Below are positions 6,597-14,123 of a stretch of DNA of 47,318 nt, piece after piece (within the stretch, counting starts at the first letter, position 1; each line of letters opens with the position of its first letter). A program made the translations under genes and the position numbers. Source of the stretch: Gluconacetobacter sacchari (GTDB lineage Bacteria > Pseudomonadota > Alphaproteobacteria > Acetobacterales > Acetobacteraceae); the NCBI RefSeq assembly GCF_014174255.1, contig NZ_JABEQJ010000036.1, forward strand, positions 1 through 47,318, given 5' to 3'. Below the pieces are notes generated by a model, which worked only from the letters and a program-made list of their open reading frames with translations, was not told where the DNA came from and searched no databases.

Positions 6597-7933
6597 TCAT
6601 CGTATCCAACCGGGTGCCGTCGCCGCGCGAGCGCCTACAGCCGGCCGGCGGCCTGACGGTGGGGTTGAAGGACGCGCTGCGCGGCGGCTCGTCGCTGTGG
6701 TTCGGCTGGTCGGGCAACCAGTCCGAATGCGAGGGCGATCCGGTGGCGGGCATCGACGAGGTCGATGGCGTGACCTATGCCACGATCGACCTGACGGCGC
6801 GGCAGCATGAGGGATTCTACCAGAATTTCTCCAACGGCATCCTGTGGCCCCTGTTTCATTACCGTGTCGGGCTGATGAGCTATTCCCGCCGCGACTGGCA
6901 GACCTATCTGGAGGTCAATGCCATGTTCGCGCGCTGCCTGCGGCCGCTGCTGCGGCCCGACGACGTGATCTGGGTCCATGATTACCACCTCTTTCCGCTG
7001 GGCCAGGCGCTGCGCGACCTGGGTGTGACGGGGCGGATCGGCTTCTTCCTGCATATTCCCGTCCCGCCCTGGAGCCTGGTGCGCTCGATGCCCGGGGCGG
7101 AGCTGCTGCTGGAGGACATGCAGGCCTACGACCTGATCGGGGTGCAGACCGAGGAGGACGCGGACAATCTGAACCATGCCTTCCGTGTGAACGGGCTGAC
7201 CGAGCGGGCGGGGGCCTTTCCGATCGGGATCGACCCGCACGAATTCCGCGAACAGGCCGAAGCCGGGGTCCGGCGCGAGGAGGCCGAGCGCCTGCGCGCC
7301 AGCCTGCGGGGGGCGGCGCTGATCCTGGGGGTCGACCGGCTGGATTATTCCAAGGGCCTGCCCGAGCGCTTCAGGGGCTATGAAGCGTTCATGGCCCGTT
7401 ACCCCGAGCATCGGGGCAAGGTGACCTTTCTCCAGGTCGCGCCGGTATCGCGCGGTGACGTGGAGGAATATCAGCAGCTCCGCCGCCAACTGGACGAACT
7501 GACGGGGCGGATCAACGGGGCCTATGCCGAGTTCGACTGGACGCCGATCCGCTACCTGACGCGGCCGGTGGCGCGGGACATCCTTGCCGGGTTCTATCGC
7601 ATGGCCGATGTGGCGCTGATCACGCCGCTGCGCGACGGGATGAACCTGGTGGCGAAGGAATATGTCGCGGCGCAGGACGCGGCCGATCCCGGCGTGCTGG
7701 TGCTGTCGCATTTCGCGGGCGCGGCCCCGGAAATGGACGAGGCGGTGCTGGTGAACCCGTACGATGCCGACGAGATCGCCGATGCGCTGCACCAGGCGCT
7801 GACCATGGGGCTGGAGGAGCGCCAGCGGCGCTGGACCCGCCTGGACGAGGATGTGCGCCGGACCACGGCGGGATTCTGGGCGCGGGATTTCCTGCATGCG
7901 CTCGACGAGGCGGCGCCGGTGGCGACCCCATGA
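6584..7933 (+). CDS. otsA: Trehalose-6-phosphate synthase (GT20)
   Basis: A 450-aa retaining glycosyltransferase that joins UDP-glucose (or another NDP-glucose) and glucose 6-phosphate to make trehalose 6-phosphate. Motifs in order: IIVSNRVPSP at the N-terminus, AGGLTVGLKDAL, WFGWSG, FSNGILWPLFHY, DVIWVHDYHLFPL, GFFLHIPVPPW, GVDRLDYSKGLPER, and DGMNLVAKEYVAAQ near the C-terminus. The start at ATG 6584 gives the usual GT20 N-terminus (MGRLIIVSN). It sits directly after otsB and overlaps the next gene, dsbB, by ATGA. Confidence 0.96.
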   Translation: MGRLIIVSNRVPSPRERLQPAGGLTVGLKDALRGGSSLWFGWSGNQSECEGDPVAGIDEVDGVTYATIDLTARQHEGFYQNFSNGILWPLFHYRVGLMSYSRRDWQTYLEVNAMFARCLRPLLRPDDVIWVHDYHLFPLGQALRDLGVTGRIGFFLHIPVPPWSLVRSMPGAELLLEDMQAYDLIGVQTEEDADNLNHAFRVNGLTERAGAFPIGIDPHEFREQAEAGVRREEAERLRASLRGAALILGVDRLDYSKGLPERFRGYEAFMARYPEHRGKVTFLQVAPVSRGDVEEYQQLRRQLDELTGRINGAYAEFDWTPIRYLTRPVARDILAGFYRMADVALITPLRDGMNLVAKEYVAAQDAADPGVLVLSHFAGAAPEMDEAVLVNPYDADEIADALHQALTMGLEERQRRWTRLDEDVRRTTAGFWARDFLHALDEAAPVATP

Positions 7934-8457
7934 TGCGGCGTGGGTATGGCATGGGGCGGGGCGGCATGGGACGGGGGCCAGGCGTGGTGCTGGCGCTGGC
8001 GGGGCTGGCCGCCCTGGGAGTGGCCGCGTGGGCCGAGCATGGGCTGGGCGAGGTGCCGTGCGGGCTGTGCCTGTGGGAACGCTGGCCGTGGCGCGTGCTG
8101 GTGGTGCTGGGCCTGTTCGCCGCCCTGGCGCGCGGCCAGGGGGCGCGGGCCATGCTGTGGCTGGCCGTTCCGGTGATGCTGGCGGCCTGCGGCCTGTCGG
8201 CGGTTCATGTCGGGGTGGAGCAGGGGTGGTGGCCCAGCCCGCTGCCGGAATGCCGCGCCCCGGTGTTTCACCCCGGCAGTTTCGCCGAACGGCTGGCGGC
8301 GATGCCGCTGCGCCCGGCGAAACCCTGCGACGCGCCGAACTATCTGATCGGCGGGCTGCCCCTGTCCATGACCGCGATGGACGGGGTATACGCGGCCTGC
8401 GTGCTGCTGGTCATAGCGTTCTGCCTCTTCCGCGGCCGAAGATCAGGCCGACGATGA
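7930..8457 (+). CDS. dsbB: Disulfide bond formation protein B
   Basis: A 175-aa inner-membrane DsbB-family protein, which reoxidises DsbA with quinone. The first cysteine pair is the CGLC motif (Cys44 and Cys47) after the first membrane segment; the second pair is Cys108 (PLPECRAP) and Cys133 (KPCDAPNY) in the second periplasmic loop, so all four redox cysteines are present. Four hydrophobic segments fit the family topology. The ATG overlaps the otsA stop (ATGA at 7930). The N-terminus is Gly/Arg/Met-rich (MMRRGYGMGRGGMGRG), so the true start could be slightly downstream. The last 47 bases overlap the antiparallel DUF1328 gene. Confidence 0.92.
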   Translation: MMRRGYGMGRGGMGRGPGVVLALAGLAALGVAAWAEHGLGEVPCGLCLWERWPWRVLVVLGLFAALARGQGARAMLWLAVPVMLAACGLSAVHVGVEQGWWPSPLPECRAPVFHPGSFAERLAAMPLRPAKPCDAPNYLIGGLPLSMTAMDGVYAACVLLVIAFCLFRGRRSGRR

Positions 8458-8587
8458 ACAGGACGAGGAAGATGAAGAACAGGATCTTGCCGATATAGGC
8501 GAAGTCGGCCGCGAAGCCGCCGAAGCCGAGGGCGGCCGACACCAGGGCCAGGACCAGGAAAATCAGCGTCCAGCGTAGAAAATCCAT
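8411..8587 (-). CDS. DUF1328/UPF0391 small membrane protein (YtjA-like)
   Basis: A 58-aa protein, MDFLRWTLIFLVLALVSAAL continuing to a second hydrophobic segment (ILFFIFLVLFIVGLIFG) and a basic tail. This two-helix pattern with a GFGGFAADFAYIGKI connector matches the DUF1328 family, whose role is unknown. The ATG at 8587 has an excellent GGAGG (8596-8600) eight bases upstream. The stop lies inside the 3' end of dsbB on the other strand, a 47-base convergent overlap, so the two transcripts are partly complementary. Confidence 0.9.
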   Translation of the reverse strand: MDFLRWTLIFLVLALVSAALGFGGFAADFAYIGKILFFIFLVLFIVGLIFGRGRGRTL

Positions 8588-8771
8588 CCGGATATCCTCC
8601 GATTCATGTGTCTGGACCGGGCGGTCCGTCAGGGCTTCAATAGCGCGCCGTCGCCAGGGTTGCGTTTCCCCCCGGGCGATTCCTGCGCTACGACCCGTTA
8701 TGGCGTGGTTGTGATGGGTTTTCGGGCCTGTCGGGCGCGGTTCGGGTATTTCAACAGGCGGGTGACAGATC

Positions 8772-10823
8772 GTGCCGGATTTCCGCTCTCTCTACCGTCA
8801 GGGGTTCGCGCGGGTGGCGGGGTGTACGCTGCCCGTGGCGCTGGCGGACCCGGCGGCCAATGTTGCGCGGATGGCCGACATGGTGCGCGCGTGCGACGCC
8901 CAGGGCGTGGCGCTGGCCGTCTTTCCCGAACTGGGCGTGTCGGGCTATGCGATCGACGATCTGCGCCAGCAGGACGTGCTGCTGGACGCGGTCGGCGGCG
9001 CGCTGGCGGCGCTGGCGGCGGCGACCGCCGGCCTGATGCCGGTGGTGGTGGCCGGGGCGCCGCTGCGGTGGGGCGACGCGCTGTATAATTGCGCGGTGGT
9101 GCTGCATCGCGGCACCATCCTGGGGGTGGTGCCCAAGAGCTATCTGCCGAACTACCGCGAATTCTACGAGGCCCGGCATTTCGTCGCCGGGGCCGGGCTG
9201 CGCGGCCAGACGATCCATGTCGCTGGCCAGACCGCCCCGTTCGGCACCGACCTGCTGTTCGAGGCCGAGGACCTGCCCGGCTTCGTGATCGGTGTCGAGA
9301 TCTGCGAGGATGTGTGGGTGCCCGTGCCCCCCAGCACGGACGCGGCGCTGGCGGGAGCGACGGTGATCGCCAACCTGTCGGCCAGCGACATCACGGTGGG
9401 CAAGGCCGAACAGCGCGACCTGCTGTGTCGTTCGCAATCGATGCGGGCAATGTGCGCCTATGTCTATGCCGCGGCGGGCGAGGGGGAATCGACCACCGAC
9501 CTGGCGTGGGACGGGCAGGTCTCGATCTATGAAAATGGCGGGCTGCTGGCTGAGACGGAGCGTTTTCCGCAGGGGCCGCACCGCGCGGTGGCCGATGTCG
9601 ACCTCGACCTGCTGAGGCAGGAGCGCGCGCGCATGGGGACGTTTGCCGATTGCCGGACGGCGCGGCATGGCGACGCGTGGCGGCGGATCGGCTTCGCGCT
9701 GGCGCCGCCGGCGGGGGATCTGAGGCTGTTGCGCCGGATCGAGCGTTTTCCGTTCGTGCCCAGCGACCCGGCGCGGCTGGAGCAGGATTGCTTCGAGGCC
9801 TGGACGATCCAGGTCTCGGCGCTGAAGCAGCGGCTGGTGGCCACCGGCGCGCGGCGCATGGTGATCGGGGTGTCGGGGGGACTGGATTCGACCCAGGCGC
9901 TGCTGGTGGCGATCCGGGTCGCCGACGAGCTGTGCCTGGGGCGCGACGCGGTGCTGGCCTATACCATGCCCGGGTTCGGGACCAGCCCCGGCACGCAAGC
10001 CAACGCCATGGCGCTGATGCAGGCGCTGGGGGTGGCGGCGGCCGAACTGGATATCCGCCCGACCGCGCGGATGATGCTGGAGGAGATGGGCCACCCCTTC
10101 GCCCGGGGCGTGCCGCAGTACGACGTGACGTTCGAGAACGTGCAGGCCGGGCTGCGCACCGATTTCCTGTTCCGCCTGGCCAACCAGCATGGCGGCATCG
10201 TGATCGGCACCGGTGACCTGTCGGAACTGGCGCTGGGCTGGTGTACCTATGGCGTCGGCGACCAGATGTCGCACTACAACGTCAATGCCGGCCTGCCCAA
10301 GACGCTGATCCAGCATCTGATCCGCTGGGTCGTGGCCTCGCGCCGGGTCGAGGACGGGGCGGCGCGGGTGCTGGAGGCGATCCTGGACACCGAGATTTCG
10401 CCCGAACTGGTCCCTGCCGGCGCCGGCGAGGCGCTGCAAAGCACCGAGGCGACGATCGGGCCCTATGCGTTGCAGGATTTCACGCTGTACCATGTGCTGC
10501 GTCATGGGTTCCGGCCCTCGCGCATCGCCTACATGGCCGAGATCGCCTGGCGCGATCCGGCGGAGGGGGCGTGGCCGCCGGGCTTTCCCGCCGATCGGCG
10601 CGTGGCCTACGACCTGCCTGCCATCCGGCACTGGCTGTCGGTGTTCCTGAACCGCTTTTTCGGGTTCAGCCAGTTCAAGCGCTCGGCGATGCCCAACGGG
10701 CCGAAAGTGGTGGCCGGTGGCGCGCTGTCGCCGCGTGGCGACTGGCGCGCGCCGTCGGACGGGAATGCGCGGCTGTGGCTGGAGGAACTGGAGCGCAACG
10801 TGCCCCGGGCCGAGAGCGTGTGA
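8772..10823 (+). CDS. nadE: Glutamine-dependent NAD+ synthetase
   Basis: A 683-aa two-domain enzyme of the Mycobacterium-type NadE family, making NAD+ from deamido-NAD+, ATP and glutamine. The N-terminal nitrilase-like glutaminase domain has its full catalytic triad: Glu53 ([10 protein letters not shown]), Lys122 ([15 protein letters not shown]) and Cys178 ([11 protein letters not shown]), close to the numbering of the M. tuberculosis enzyme. The C-terminal synthetase domain shows the ATP loop [15 protein letters not shown] and [16 protein letters not shown]. The start is the GTG at 8772, giving [12 protein letters not shown]; the ribosome binding site is weak. A hairpin follows the stop. Confidence 0.96.
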   Translation: MPDFRSLYRQGFARVAGCTLPVALADPAANVARMADMVRACDAQGVALAVFPELGVSGYAIDDLRQQDVLLDAVGGALAALAAATAGLMPVVVAGAPLRWGDALYNCAVVLHRGTILGVVPKSYLPNYREFYEARHFVAGAGLRGQTIHVAGQTAPFGTDLLFEAEDLPGFVIGVEICEDVWVPVPPSTDAALAGATVIANLSASDITVGKAEQRDLLCRSQSMRAMCAYVYAAAGEGESTTDLAWDGQVSIYENGGLLAETERFPQGPHRAVADVDLDLLRQERARMGTFADCRTARHGDAWRRIGFALAPPAGDLRLLRRIERFPFVPSDPARLEQDCFEAWTIQVSALKQRLVATGARRMVIGVSGGLDSTQALLVAIRVADELCLGRDAVLAYTMPGFGTSPGTQANAMALMQALGVAAAELDIRPTARMMLEEMGHPFARGVPQYDVTFENVQAGLRTDFLFRLANQHGGIVIGTGDLSELALGWCTYGVGDQMSHYNVNAGLPKTLIQHLIRWVVASRRVEDGAARVLEAILDTEISPELVPAGAGEALQSTEATIGPYALQDFTLYHVLRHGFRPSRIAYMAEIAWRDPAEGAWPPGFPADRRVAYDLPAIRHWLSVFLNRFFGFSQFKRSAMPNGPKVVAGGALSPRGDWRAPSDGNARLWLEELERNVPRAESV

Positions 10824-10827
10824 AGGG

Positions 10828-10859
10828 CTCTTCCTGCTCCGGTGAAAGAGAAGGAAGAG
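10828..10859 (+). terminator. Hairpin after nadE
   Basis: CTCTTCCT (10828-10835) and AGGAAGAG (10852-10859) form a perfect 8-bp stem with a 16-base loop starting five bases after the nadE stop. A mixed T-rich stretch follows. Plausible terminator, though the loop is long. Confidence 0.5.
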
Positions 10860-11601
10860 GATTTCATTCTCTCGTTCGTCGGTCATGAAGCCGATGGCAT
10901 GGCGCATCACCGCGGGAATTTGCCAGGACCCGCATCGTCGCAACCATGTCCATCATAAATCGCTCTTAAGATCAGAAATCACCATTCATCTCAGCAAGGC
11001 GGCCTTCACCGGACGGATACGGTCTCCCGCCTCCCGGTTTTTTGAGACACTCGATAAGCACATGAGGAACGTGCGGAGGTGTTGCGATGACGAACGACCT
11101 GAAGAACGAGCCGAAACGGCCGGGACATGGCGGACGGATGTCGCGATCATGCGCGGCGCAAATCCGCACGAAGCTGGCACGACGAGGGCATCGCCCGGGC
11201 CGAAGGCGGTTATCTCAAACTTCTCCTTGAAAGGGTGAGAATAGAGGGGGAGTTCTGCTGCAAAAAATCCTACTGTGCAGGCTGGAAGGGCAGAAAACCG
11301 CTCTCAAACTGAAAAGCCTGCACACGACCGACCCGGCCCGCACACAGAAAGACAGGGCGCGACCGCGCTTTGTCGCCCGACGTGGCCGGCTGTTTTGTCT
11401 TGCCATCCTCTTTTTATTCTTTCTGATGTCGGTCGAATACCTGAATCTCTGCTGAAAAATCCGTGCTGAGGTAGTGGAAACCCACAGTGATGGCCAATGG
11501 ACCGCGCTGCGTTACTCTTGATTCCCCAAGCATCGGATTGCGAACCAGAAATATGCACTCCTCTTGCTGCCGATCTGCGCGGATTTCGTCATTCGGCCGC
11601 C
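10860..11601. other. Gene-poor start of accessory zone
   Basis: Between nadE and the fur remnant I find no intact recognisable gene. GC is lower and more uneven than in the flanking core. One short frame with a good ribosome binding site (11087-11230) is listed separately. The stretch 11240-11600 contains short frames on both strands without recognisable motifs. It reads as decayed or imported DNA. Confidence 0.5.
11087..11230 (+). CDS. Possible 47-aa hypothetical protein
   Basis: An ATG at 11087 stands six bases after a strong GGAGGT (11076-11081) and opens a 47-aa frame beginning MTNDLKNEPKRPG; the rest is very basic. The strong leader suggests the 5' end of a real gene. The basic, frame-shift-like continuation and the neighbouring pseudogenes make it as likely that this is the start of a gene that has since been frameshifted. 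No family recognised. Confidence 0.25.
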   Translation: MTNDLKNEPKRPGHGGRMSRSCAAQIRTKLARRGHRPGRRRLSQTSP

Positions 11602-11893
11602 GTGTCTGCATCATTGGACGTGGACCGAAAATGACCGGTCAGCGGCGCGTGATTGCTTACGTTCTGTCCGAGGCGGATGACCATCCCGACGTTGAGGAAC
11701 TGTAGCGCCGCGCCTGTCTATCGGACCGTCCGGATTTTTGAGGAACAGGGCATTCTCCAGCGTCGGAATTGTGGCAGCGGTCGCGCCCGCGGAACTGGAC
11801 GCGCTTTCGCAGACAATCGCGGAGCGGATTGGGTATGATCTGGTCACGACACGACTGGAAATGTACGGACAAACGGGAAAAGCATGCGCCTGA
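11602..11893 (+). pseudogene. Fur-family regulator remnant
   Basis: Three pieces of a Fur/Zur-type ferric uptake regulator lie in order but in different frames. The first is MTGQRRVIAYVLSEADDHPDVEEL from 11631 (N-terminal winged helix), ending in a TAG at 11703 where family members have tyrosine. The second is VYRTVRIFEEQGILQRR from about 11718 (recognition helix and wing). The third is the C-terminal ELDALSQTIAERIGYDL with a following TTRLEMYG-like strand, ending at 11893. The dimerisation/metal-binding centre with its HHDH motif is deleted. At least two deletions and one stop are needed to explain it, so it is non-functional. Confidence 0.75.
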
Positions 11894-11931
11894 TGATGCG
11901 CGGGGGAACCGTCTTGCTCCTTGCGTCCTGA

Positions 11932-12037
11932 GCCATACAGGCATGCCCGGTTTTGCTGGCCTTGCTGCCTCCGGGGCGAGCGCGCAGCGCGGGAGCGCCG
12001 TAGGCCGTCCGTAGGACGGCGGAGTGTGTCGCGAAGG
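11932..12037. repeat. Direct repeat copy A (~106 bp)
   Basis: This GC-rich stretch, starting GCCATACAGGCATGCCCGG, is about 80% identical by eye to 12749-12851 in the same orientation. Shared runs include GGCCTTGCTG, GCGCGGGAGCGCC and TAGGCCGTCC. The pair brackets the smtB-metallothionein operon. Confidence 0.75.
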
Positions 12038-12137
12038 ACCAGCCGGAAAGGACAGGGCAGGGCGGCGGGGGTGATCGTGGTTGTCAGATCTGGTCCTGCC
12101 AGCCCGCAGGCCCGCAGGCCAGCAGGACCAGCTAAAA

Positions 12138-12308
12138 TCAGCCGTGACAGGCGCATCCGGCGTGATGGCATCCGGCTCCATCCTTGTGATGCGTCGCACA
12201 AGCGTCGTCACAATAGATGCGGCCATCTTTCTTGATGCCATTGCTGACGCTGACCACGCACACGCAGTCAGGGCAGGCACATTTTACGGATTCAATGGTA
12301 ACGCTCAT
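12138..12308 (-). CDS. Bacterial metallothionein (SmtA/BmtA-like)
   Basis: A 56-aa cysteine-rich protein in the bacterial metallothionein family (SmtA of Synechococcus type), which sequesters Zn, Cd and related ions in the cytoplasm. It has nine cysteines (10, 12, 15, 17, 33, 37, 47, 52, 54) in the family pattern: KCACPDCVCVV near the N-terminus, IYCDDACATHH in the middle, and GCHHAGCACHG at the end. Several histidines (40, 41, 48, 49, 55) sit beside them and could also bind metal. The ATG at 12308 overlaps the stop of the upstream regulator (ATGA), so both are made from one transcript. Confidence 0.9.
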   Translation of the reverse strand: MSVTIESVKCACPDCVCVVSVSNGIKKDGRIYCDDACATHHKDGAGCHHAGCACHG

Positions 12309-12631
12309 GAGTCTTCTCCTTCGGTGATGGCTTCATCCACGTCATGCGGTTCGGTGACGTGTTCGATCATGTTGGTCAGCATTTGCCGGACATGACAGTC
12401 CGGCAGGTCATAGAACACCTGTTTGCCGCGCCGCGTTCCCTTGAGCAGGCGCGCGCTGCGGAGCAGACGGAGATGATGCGAAGTCAGTGAGGGACTGAGG
12501 TCCAGTGTTTCCGCGATGTCTCCGACGCTCATGGGCTGGGAGAGGCACGATGCGACAATGCGCAGCCGGTTCGGATCGCCAAGCAGGCGGAACATTTCTC
12601 CGAGTTCGGTGGCATGATCCGGTGTCAGCAT
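12305..12631 (-). CDS. smtB: ArsR/SmtB family zinc-responsive repressor
   Basis: A 108-aa winged-helix repressor of the ArsR/SmtB family. The recognition helix region is LSPSLTSHHLRLLRSARLL and the wing is GTRRGKQVFYDLPD. The alpha-5 metal site is conserved: in DCHVRQMLTNMIEHVTE, Asp, His, His and Glu fall at the same spacing (0, +2, +13, +16) as Asp104, His106, His117 and Glu120 of SmtB, indicating Zn sensing. ATG 12631 was preferred to an in-frame TTG at 12646, because the TTG lies inside the operator; GGAAAG precedes the ATG closely. It is co-transcribed with the metallothionein gene, unlike the divergent smtA-smtB of Synechococcus. Confidence 0.88.
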   Translation of the reverse strand: MLTPDHATELGEMFRLLGDPNRLRIVASCLSQPMSVGDIAETLDLSPSLTSHHLRLLRSARLLKGTRRGKQVFYDLPDCHVRQMLTNMIEHVTEPHDVDEAITEGEDS

Positions 12632-12641
12632 CTTCTTTCCA

Positions 12642-12667
12642 AACAAGTGAACAGGTATTCATTTATA
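12642..12667. promoter_or_regulatory. SmtB-type 12-2-12 operator and promoter
   Basis: TGAACAGGTATTCA at 12648-12661 is the 6-2-6 inverted core of the SmtB/ArsR-family operator; only the two central bases differ from the S2 core of the Synechococcus smt operator as I recall it. Extended to 12-2-12 (12642-12667), 8 of 12 positions are symmetric. On the minus strand TATAAA (12667-12662) makes a good -10, with a TTGCTC-like -35 about 15 bases upstream, so the operator covers the -10 and start site of the smtB-metallothionein transcript. Zn-relieved repression is the expected regulation. Confidence 0.78.
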
Positions 12668-12748
12668 GACATGAAGGCAGGAGAGCAAGCTTTTTTCCGG
12701 AGGAATGGGACGGTGAGAGGCTGGGAGGGGGAAGAATTGAGCGGGCAA

Positions 12749-12851
12749 GCCATACGAATGGGCCCGGTTTCGCCGGCCTTGCTGGCTCCGGGCGAGCGCG
12801 GCGCGGGAGCGCCATAGGCCGTCCATGGGACGCCGGACCAGGCCGCGAAGG
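12749..12851. repeat. Direct repeat copy B (~103 bp)
   Basis: The second, diverged copy of the repeat at 11932-12037, starting GCCATACGAATGGGCCCGG, in the same orientation and 817 bases further along. The two copies enclose the metallothionein/smtB operon and its promoter. Confidence 0.75.
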
Positions 12852-13052
12852 CGCGGTGCGATGGACTGGTGTTTGCCCTGGCGGGTGCGTTGGACCGTCA
12901 GATTGCCCGTGAAGAGTGCCCCCAGCGGAAACTCGGACGGGCCGCCAACGACAATCGTCCTCTTCCCGACCTTCGTCCGGCGGGAAGGACAGGCCGGAAA
13001 GAGAAGAGGTCACTTGCCGCCGGACGCGCTTTTCCGTTGCGGCACGCCGGTC

Positions 13053-13064
13053 TAATAACTATTA
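13053..13064. promoter_or_regulatory. Candidate parDE operator
   Basis: TAATAACTATTA is a perfect 5-2-5 inverted repeat in an AT-rich island 34 bases before the parD start. ParD antitoxins autorepress through palindromes in this position, so this is a candidate site; GGGAG precedes the ATG. Confidence 0.4.
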
Positions 13065-13097
13065 TCAAAGCCCGATCGATCTTCAGGGAGACGGATC

Positions 13098-13355
13098 ATG
13101 ATCAGCGCCGATCTGGGTGAGCAGCTTGAGCGCTTCGTCACGGACATGGTGTCCTCCGGGCGCTACAACTCCAAGAGTGAGGTTTTGCGCGAAGGCGTCC
13201 GCCTGATCCAGGATCGCGAAACCCGTCTGGCGGCGCTGGATGCCTCAGTGATGCGCGGGCTGGCCGAAATCAACAGCGGCACCGCCAAACCGGGTGACGC
13301 TGTATTCGACCGACTGGAAGCGAAGTATCGCGCGATGGCTGAACACGGGCAATGA
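13098..13355 (+). CDS. parD: Type II antitoxin, ParD family
   Basis: An 85-aa ribbon-helix-helix antitoxin. The N-terminal DNA-binding part reads ISADLGEQLERFVTDMVSSG followed by RYNSKSEVLREGVRLIQDRE, the classic ParD/CC2985 signature; the C-terminal half (LEAKYRAMAEHGQ) would wrap the toxin. The ATG at 13098 has GGGAG about eight bases upstream. Its stop overlaps the parE start (ATGA at 13352), the usual toxin-antitoxin coupling. It neutralises ParE and represses the operon. Confidence 0.9.
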   Translation: MISADLGEQLERFVTDMVSSGRYNSKSEVLREGVRLIQDRETRLAALDASVMRGLAEINSGTAKPGDAVFDRLEAKYRAMAEHGQ

Positions 13356-13648
13356 TCGTCCGCTTCACGTCGGACGCCGAGGACGATCTGGAAGCCATCG
13401 GCGATTACATTGCGCGCGACAACCCGATGCGGGCTGTCGGTTTCCTACGGGAACTGAAAGCCTGCTGTTTGGAACTGGTTTCTCTGCCGCATGCTTGGCC
13501 GCTTGTTACCCGTTACGCTTCGAAGGGCATTCGACGACGGATTTATGGAGATTATGTGGTATTCTACCATCCCGGCCCGGCGGCGCTGACGATCCTTCGC
13601 GTGCTGCATGGAGCCAGGGATTATGCGGAGATCATCCTGGATCAATAA
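13352..13648 (+). CDS. parE: Type II toxin, ParE/RelE superfamily
   Basis: A 98-aa ParE-type toxin: IVRFTSDAEDDLEAIGDYIA at the N-terminus, PHAWPLVTRYASKGIRRRIY in the middle, and YVVFYHPGPAALTILRVLHG then ARDYAEII at the end. ParE toxins poison DNA gyrase; the RelE-like fold alone cannot exclude an mRNase. The full length and intact family strands suggest it is active. It lies immediately downstream of parD and upstream of a broken recombinase, consistent with a mobile or plasmid-derived stabilisation module. Confidence 0.9.
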   Translation: MIVRFTSDAEDDLEAIGDYIARDNPMRAVGFLRELKACCLELVSLPHAWPLVTRYASKGIRRRIYGDYVVFYHPGPAALTILRVLHGARDYAEIILDQ

Positions 13649-13652
13649 CCTG

Positions 13653-13674
13653 CCGGTCTGCGCGGTCCGACCGG
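13653..13674 (+). terminator. Short hairpin after parE
   Basis: CCGGTC (13653-13658) and GACCGG (13669-13674) form a 6-bp stem with a 10-base loop just after the parE stop. There is no T-run, so termination is uncertain. Confidence 0.3.
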
Positions 13675-13691
13675 ACAAGGAGGAAACCGCC

Positions 13692-13900
13692 ATGACCCGT
13701 GTAGTTCTTTATGTCCGCTATTCGTCCGGCAATCGGAGGGCGGCCTCCATCGAGGACCAGTAGCGGCTTTGCGATGAAATGGCCGTCCACGCGGGCTGGC
13801 CCATTGTGCAGGACCTACCGGGACGCAGCCATCTCCGGGACCAGCATGATCCTGAGCCCCGGCAGCGGCGCAAAGGCGGAACATTCCGCCCTTATGATAA
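13692..13900 (+). pseudogene. Serine recombinase (resolvase/invertase) N-terminal remnant
   Basis: From ATG 13692, preceded by GGAGG, the frame reads MTRVVLYVRYSSGNRRAASI then EDQ, the N-terminus of a large serine recombinase with the catalytic serine motif RYSS. A TAG at 13761 interrupts it where family members have glutamine or a neighbouring residue. Matching sequence continues as RLCDEMAVHAGWPIVQD, then in another frame as YRDAAISGTSMILSPG (the family's YTDRAISGAS-like segment). Homology then stops. One nonsense codon, a frameshift and loss of the C-terminal ~400 residues make it inactive. Confidence 0.8.
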
Positions 13901-14123
13901 AGGCCATCGCCTGTCGCCGATGCCTGCACCTGGACGGATTTGCAGGCCCCGCTCGACCATCTGGACACGCTGCCGCTCGGCCCCGACATCGTGCCGATGA
14001 TCCCGCATTCCATGGCGCGCGACGCATCGCCCAGGTGGATGCCGGCGCGGTCGCGCGAATCGCGGCCGTCGGTTCCGTCATCCGTCAGACCATATTCTTT
14101 CGTGATCCTTTCGTGGGGGAGCG
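13901..14123. other. Unassigned stretch between recombinase and dehydrogenase remnants
   Basis: About 220 bases with open frames on both strands but nothing I recognise. It lies between two pseudogenes, so it is probably decayed sequence. Confidence 0.4.

Larger units (their letters stand above)
12668..13097. other. Region between smtB operator and parD, with repeat and possible mobilisation remnant
   Basis: About 430 bases without an intact gene. It holds direct-repeat copy B (12749-12851). A plus-strand frame then reads ALDRQIAREECPQRKLGRAA followed by NDNRPLPD (about 12890-12970); an AANDN-like end is often seen in alphaproteobacterial plasmid proteins, but this alone is not enough to name a family. 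The parDE leader follows. Confidence 0.4.

Noticed and set aside
8751-10943. A 730-codon minus-strand frame opposite nadE
   Set aside because: Low-complexity His/Arg/Gln composition and no motifs; nadE on the plus strand has its complete catalytic triad.
12305-12646. TTG at 12646 as the smtB start
   Set aside because: The codon lies within the operator palindrome, at or before the likely transcription start; ATG 12631 is more reasonable.
12890-13010. Relaxase C-terminal fragment before parD
   Set aside because: Only a short AANDN-like motif supports it; not enough to name a family, so it is mentioned only as a possibility.
13901-14123. Minus-strand frame reading LTDDGTDGRDSRDRAGIHLG as a gene fragment
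   Set aside because: No family could be recognised and it lies between two pseudogenes.
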